Shown here: positions 4,504 through 6,152 of the stretch, one piece after another
Position numbering within the stretch: the stretch's first letter is position 1
Layout: every line of letters begins with the position of its first letter
From: JANXVV01 sp038230975
GTDB taxonomy: Bacteria; Planctomycetota; Phycisphaerae; Tepidisphaerales; Tepidisphaeraceae
Assembly (NCBI GenBank): GCA_038230975.1
Contig: JBBRMF010000301.1
Location: 1 to 6,152 of the forward strand
Length of the DNA stretch: 6,152 nt
Direction of reading: 5' to 3'
Program-made: the position numbers and the translations under genes
The notes under the pieces: generated by a model
Told to the model about the DNA's origin: nothing
Seen by the model: only the letters and a program-made list of their open reading frames with translations
Database searches by the model: none

Positions 4504-5985
4504 ATGTCCACTCGCTTAATCGAATTTGTAGAGCAACTCCCTCGCAAGCGCATCGTTTTGATCGGCGATCTGATGATCGACCGCACGATCTACGGCAATG
4601 CCGAACGCCTCAGCCCGGAGGCGCCTGTCCCCGTGCTTCACTTTCGCTACGAACGCAGTGCGGTCGGCGGCGCGGGGAATGTGGCGGCTAATCTCTCGGT
4701 GCTGGGTTGCGATGTCCGGGTGATCGGGGTGATCGGTCAGGATGAAGCCGGTCGTCACATTCGCAAATTGCTCGGGGAATATGAATGCGAATCGGACTGG
4801 ATTCTGGAAGAACTCACCCGTCCGACGATCAGCAAAGTGCGGCTCGTAGGTTTGGCGCAGCATCGGCATCCGCAGCAAATGCTACGGCTGGATTACGAAG
4901 ACGCCTCGGCGATCGATGCCAGTCTGGCCTCCCGGGTGATTGATCGCGTGATGGCCGCGCTGGAAGGGGCGGATGCGCTGTGCATCGAAGATTACAACAA
5001 AGGCCTGCTTACCCCGGAGGTGTGTCAGCAAATCATCCAGATCGCCACCGCGCGGCAGATCCCCATCTTCGTCGACCCGGCGGCCATCTCCGATTACAGC
5101 AAATACAAAGGCGCGACGACGATCACGCCTAACTCCACGGAAACCACCAAAGCCACGGGCCTGCCGGTGACACATCTTGACGAATACAAAATCGCCGCCG
5201 AACGATTGCTGCATGATCTTGATCTGGAGGCGGCCGTGCTGACGCTCGATAAAAACGGCGCATTTCTGGCCACGCGCGACGGTGAACGACGATGGCTCAA
5301 AACCAAGGAACGAAAAGTCTACGATGTCACCGGGGCCGGCGATATGGTGCTGGCCATGCTGGCTGTTGCGAAAACCGCCGGCGCAAGCTGGGCCGATAGT
5401 GTGGCCCTCGCCAACGTGGCAGGTGGATTGGAAGTCGAACGATTCGGCGTTGTGCCGATCACTCGCCAGGAAATCATTCAGGAACTGCTCACCGAAGCCC
5501 ACGAGCATGTCGGCAAACAGCGATCGCTCGAACCACTGCTCAATGAATTGGCCTACCATCGCGCCTGCGGAAAAAAGATCGTCTTCACCAATGGCTGCTT
5601 TGATCTGATCCATCTCGGGCATGTGAAATATTTTCGCTACGCCAAGGCGCAGGGTGATCTGTTGGTCGTCGCGATTAACACCGATCAAAGCATCCGCCGC
5701 CTAAAAGGGGACAAGCGCCCGATCATCAATGAGGATGACCGGATCAACGTACTGGAAGAATTGGAGAGCATCGATTACCTCGTGCGGTTTGATGAAGACA
5801 CACCGTTATCGCTGATTGAGCAGATCAAGCCGGATGTGCTGGTGAAAGGTGCGGATTATAAAAAAGAACAGGTGGTGGGTTGGGATCTGGTTGAGCAGAA
5901 CGGTGGCCGGGTGGCGCTGGCACCGTTGATTGAGGGGAGGAGTACATCGTCGGTGATTCAGAGGATCTTGGAAGCGCATCGATAG
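4504..5985 (+). CDS. hldE: Bifunctional heptose-7-P kinase / heptose-1-P adenylyltransferase HldE
   Basis: Cytoplasmic enzyme of LPS inner-core precursor synthesis. The N-terminal kinase phosphorylates D-glycero-beta-D-manno-heptose 7-phosphate at C1. After GmhB removes the 7-phosphate, the C-terminal domain transfers AMP from ATP to give ADP-D-glycero-beta-D-manno-heptose. Residues 1 to about 330 form the PfkB/ribokinase domain: GDLMIDRTIYG (21-31), SPEAPVPV (37-44), GGAGNVAANL (55-64), NxxE as N210/E213, and the anion-hole/catalytic motif DVTGAGD (274-280). Residues from about 355 form the nucleotidyltransferase domain: FTNGCFDLIHLGH with HxGH at 370-373, RLKGDKRP (399-406), LVKGADY (446-452) and the terminal RSTSSVI (479-485). 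At 493 residues it is close to fused HldE enzymes of about 475 residues, and both active sites look complete. One difference is DPA at 191-193, where E. coli HldE has DPK. The start agrees with the family N-terminus and no alternative is needed. It is divergent from the DUF4058 gene, with its own promoter-like boxes; a repeat pair starts about 30 bp after its stop. Epimerase HldD and isomerase GmhA genes are not in the window. Confidence 0.96.
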   Translation: MSTRLIEFVEQLPRKRIVLIGDLMIDRTIYGNAERLSPEAPVPVLHFRYERSAVGGAGNVAANLSVLGCDVRVIGVIGQDEAGRHIRKLLGEYECESDWILEELTRPTISKVRLVGLAQHRHPQQMLRLDYEDASAIDASLASRVIDRVMAALEGADALCIEDYNKGLLTPEVCQQIIQIATARQIPIFVDPAAISDYSKYKGATTITPNSTETTKATGLPVTHLDEYKIAAERLLHDLDLEAAVLTLDKNGAFLATRDGERRWLKTKERKVYDVTGAGDMVLAMLAVAKTAGASWADSVALANVAGGLEVERFGVVPITRQEIIQELLTEAHEHVGKQRSLEPLLNELAYHRACGKKIVFTNGCFDLIHLGHVKYFRYAKAQGDLLVVAINTDQSIRRLKGDKRPIINEDDRINVLEELESIDYLVRFDEDTPLSLIEQIKPDVLVKGADYKKEQVVGWDLVEQNGGRVALAPLIEGRSTSSVIQRILEAHR

Positions 5986-6016
5986 AAAGACTTTAAAAAA
6001 TCAGCTGGCTGCATTT

Positions 6017-6056
6017 CTCCCTCTCCCGGTACTCCGGGGGAGGGTTGGGGTGGGGG
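6017..6056 (+). repeat. Palindromic G-rich repeat, copy 3 (REP-like)
   Basis: An 11-bp stem (6019-6029 with 6034-6044, one G-U pair in RNA) closes on the 4-nt loop TACT inside the shared GTACTC core. The G-rich arm continues as G5-A-G3-TT-G4-T-G5 (6036-6056), a quadruplex motif on the + strand. It begins about 30 nt after the hldE stop, so the hldE mRNA would carry the G-rich strand in its 3' untranslated region. There is no T-run after it. Confidence 0.85.
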
Positions 6057-6091
6057 AAATCCGCTGAACCACGTCAATTTATCGAAAAAGA

Positions 6092-6130
6092 CCCCCACCC
6101 TTCCCTCCCCCGGAGTACCAGGAGAGGGGA
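6092..6130 (-). repeat. Palindromic G-rich repeat, copy 4 (REP-like)
   Basis: Inverted relative to copy 3, 35 nt away, and nearly identical to it over the GTACTCCGGGGGAGGG core when read on the minus strand. The 11-position stem (6103-6113 with 6118-6128) has two C-A mismatches on the + strand that become G-U pairs in minus-strand RNA. The minus strand of 6092-6111 reads G5-A-G3-AA-G3-T-G5, a quadruplex motif. Copies 3 and 4 together form one large imperfect inverted repeat after hldE. The remaining bases to 6152 show nothing else. Confidence 0.85.
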
Positions 6131-6152
6131 TAATACCCGCCGATCTTGTCAC

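Noticed and set aside
4882..5688. 268-codon minus-strand open frame inside hldE
   Set aside because: It lies wholly within a clear HldE coding sequence, has no recognisable motif, and is explained by codon bias.

Overview
This window looks like chromosomal DNA from a planctomycete-type, LPS-bearing Gram-negative bacterium. Three things suggest it: moderately high G+C; a DUF4058 protein, a glutamine-rich membrane coiled-coil protein and a bifunctional HldE together; and G-rich hairpin repeats carrying the loop core GTACTC in spacers. A Phycisphaerae relative is possible, but that rank is a guess. There is no phage, transposase, CRISPR, tRNA or rRNA signal.

Layout, left to right. Positions 1-302 hold no supportable gene but contain a perfect 18-bp inverted repeat (133-187). 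Three genes then read leftward. They are a lipoprotein-type ABC substrate-binding protein of the AfuA/iron-binding superfamily (303-1397), a three-TM coiled-coil protein with a ~210-residue Gln/Gly/Ala-rich tract (1472-3469), and a DUF4058 protein (3616-4401). A 102-bp divergent intergenic region follows, with promoter-like boxes so close to both start codons that both mRNAs could be leaderless. Rightward from it runs hldE (4504-5985), the two-domain heptose-7-phosphate kinase / heptose-1-phosphate adenylyltransferase that makes ADP-heptose for the LPS inner core. The last 167 bp are non-coding and repeat-bearing.

The most notable structure is a family of four ~40-bp repeats in two inverted pairs: 1319-1360 with 1418-1461, and 6017-6056 with 6092-6130. 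Each copy has a C-rich arm, an invariant GTACTC core at the loop, a complementary G-rich arm, and two further G-runs. Each can therefore fold either as a hairpin or as a four-tract G-quadruplex using the same G-rich arm. Loop-closing base pairs change together between copies. The arrangement resembles the inverted REP pairs called REPINs/BIMEs, with the quadruplex option as an added feature. One copy lies inside the open reading frame of the substrate-binding protein, just before its signal peptide.

Functionally the genes do not form an obvious single pathway. HldE is an envelope-biosynthesis enzyme with its own promoter. The coiled-coil protein and the lipoprotein may share a transcript (74-bp gap containing one repeat). 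The DUF4058 protein is of unknown function. No permease or ATPase partner for the binding protein lies in the window.
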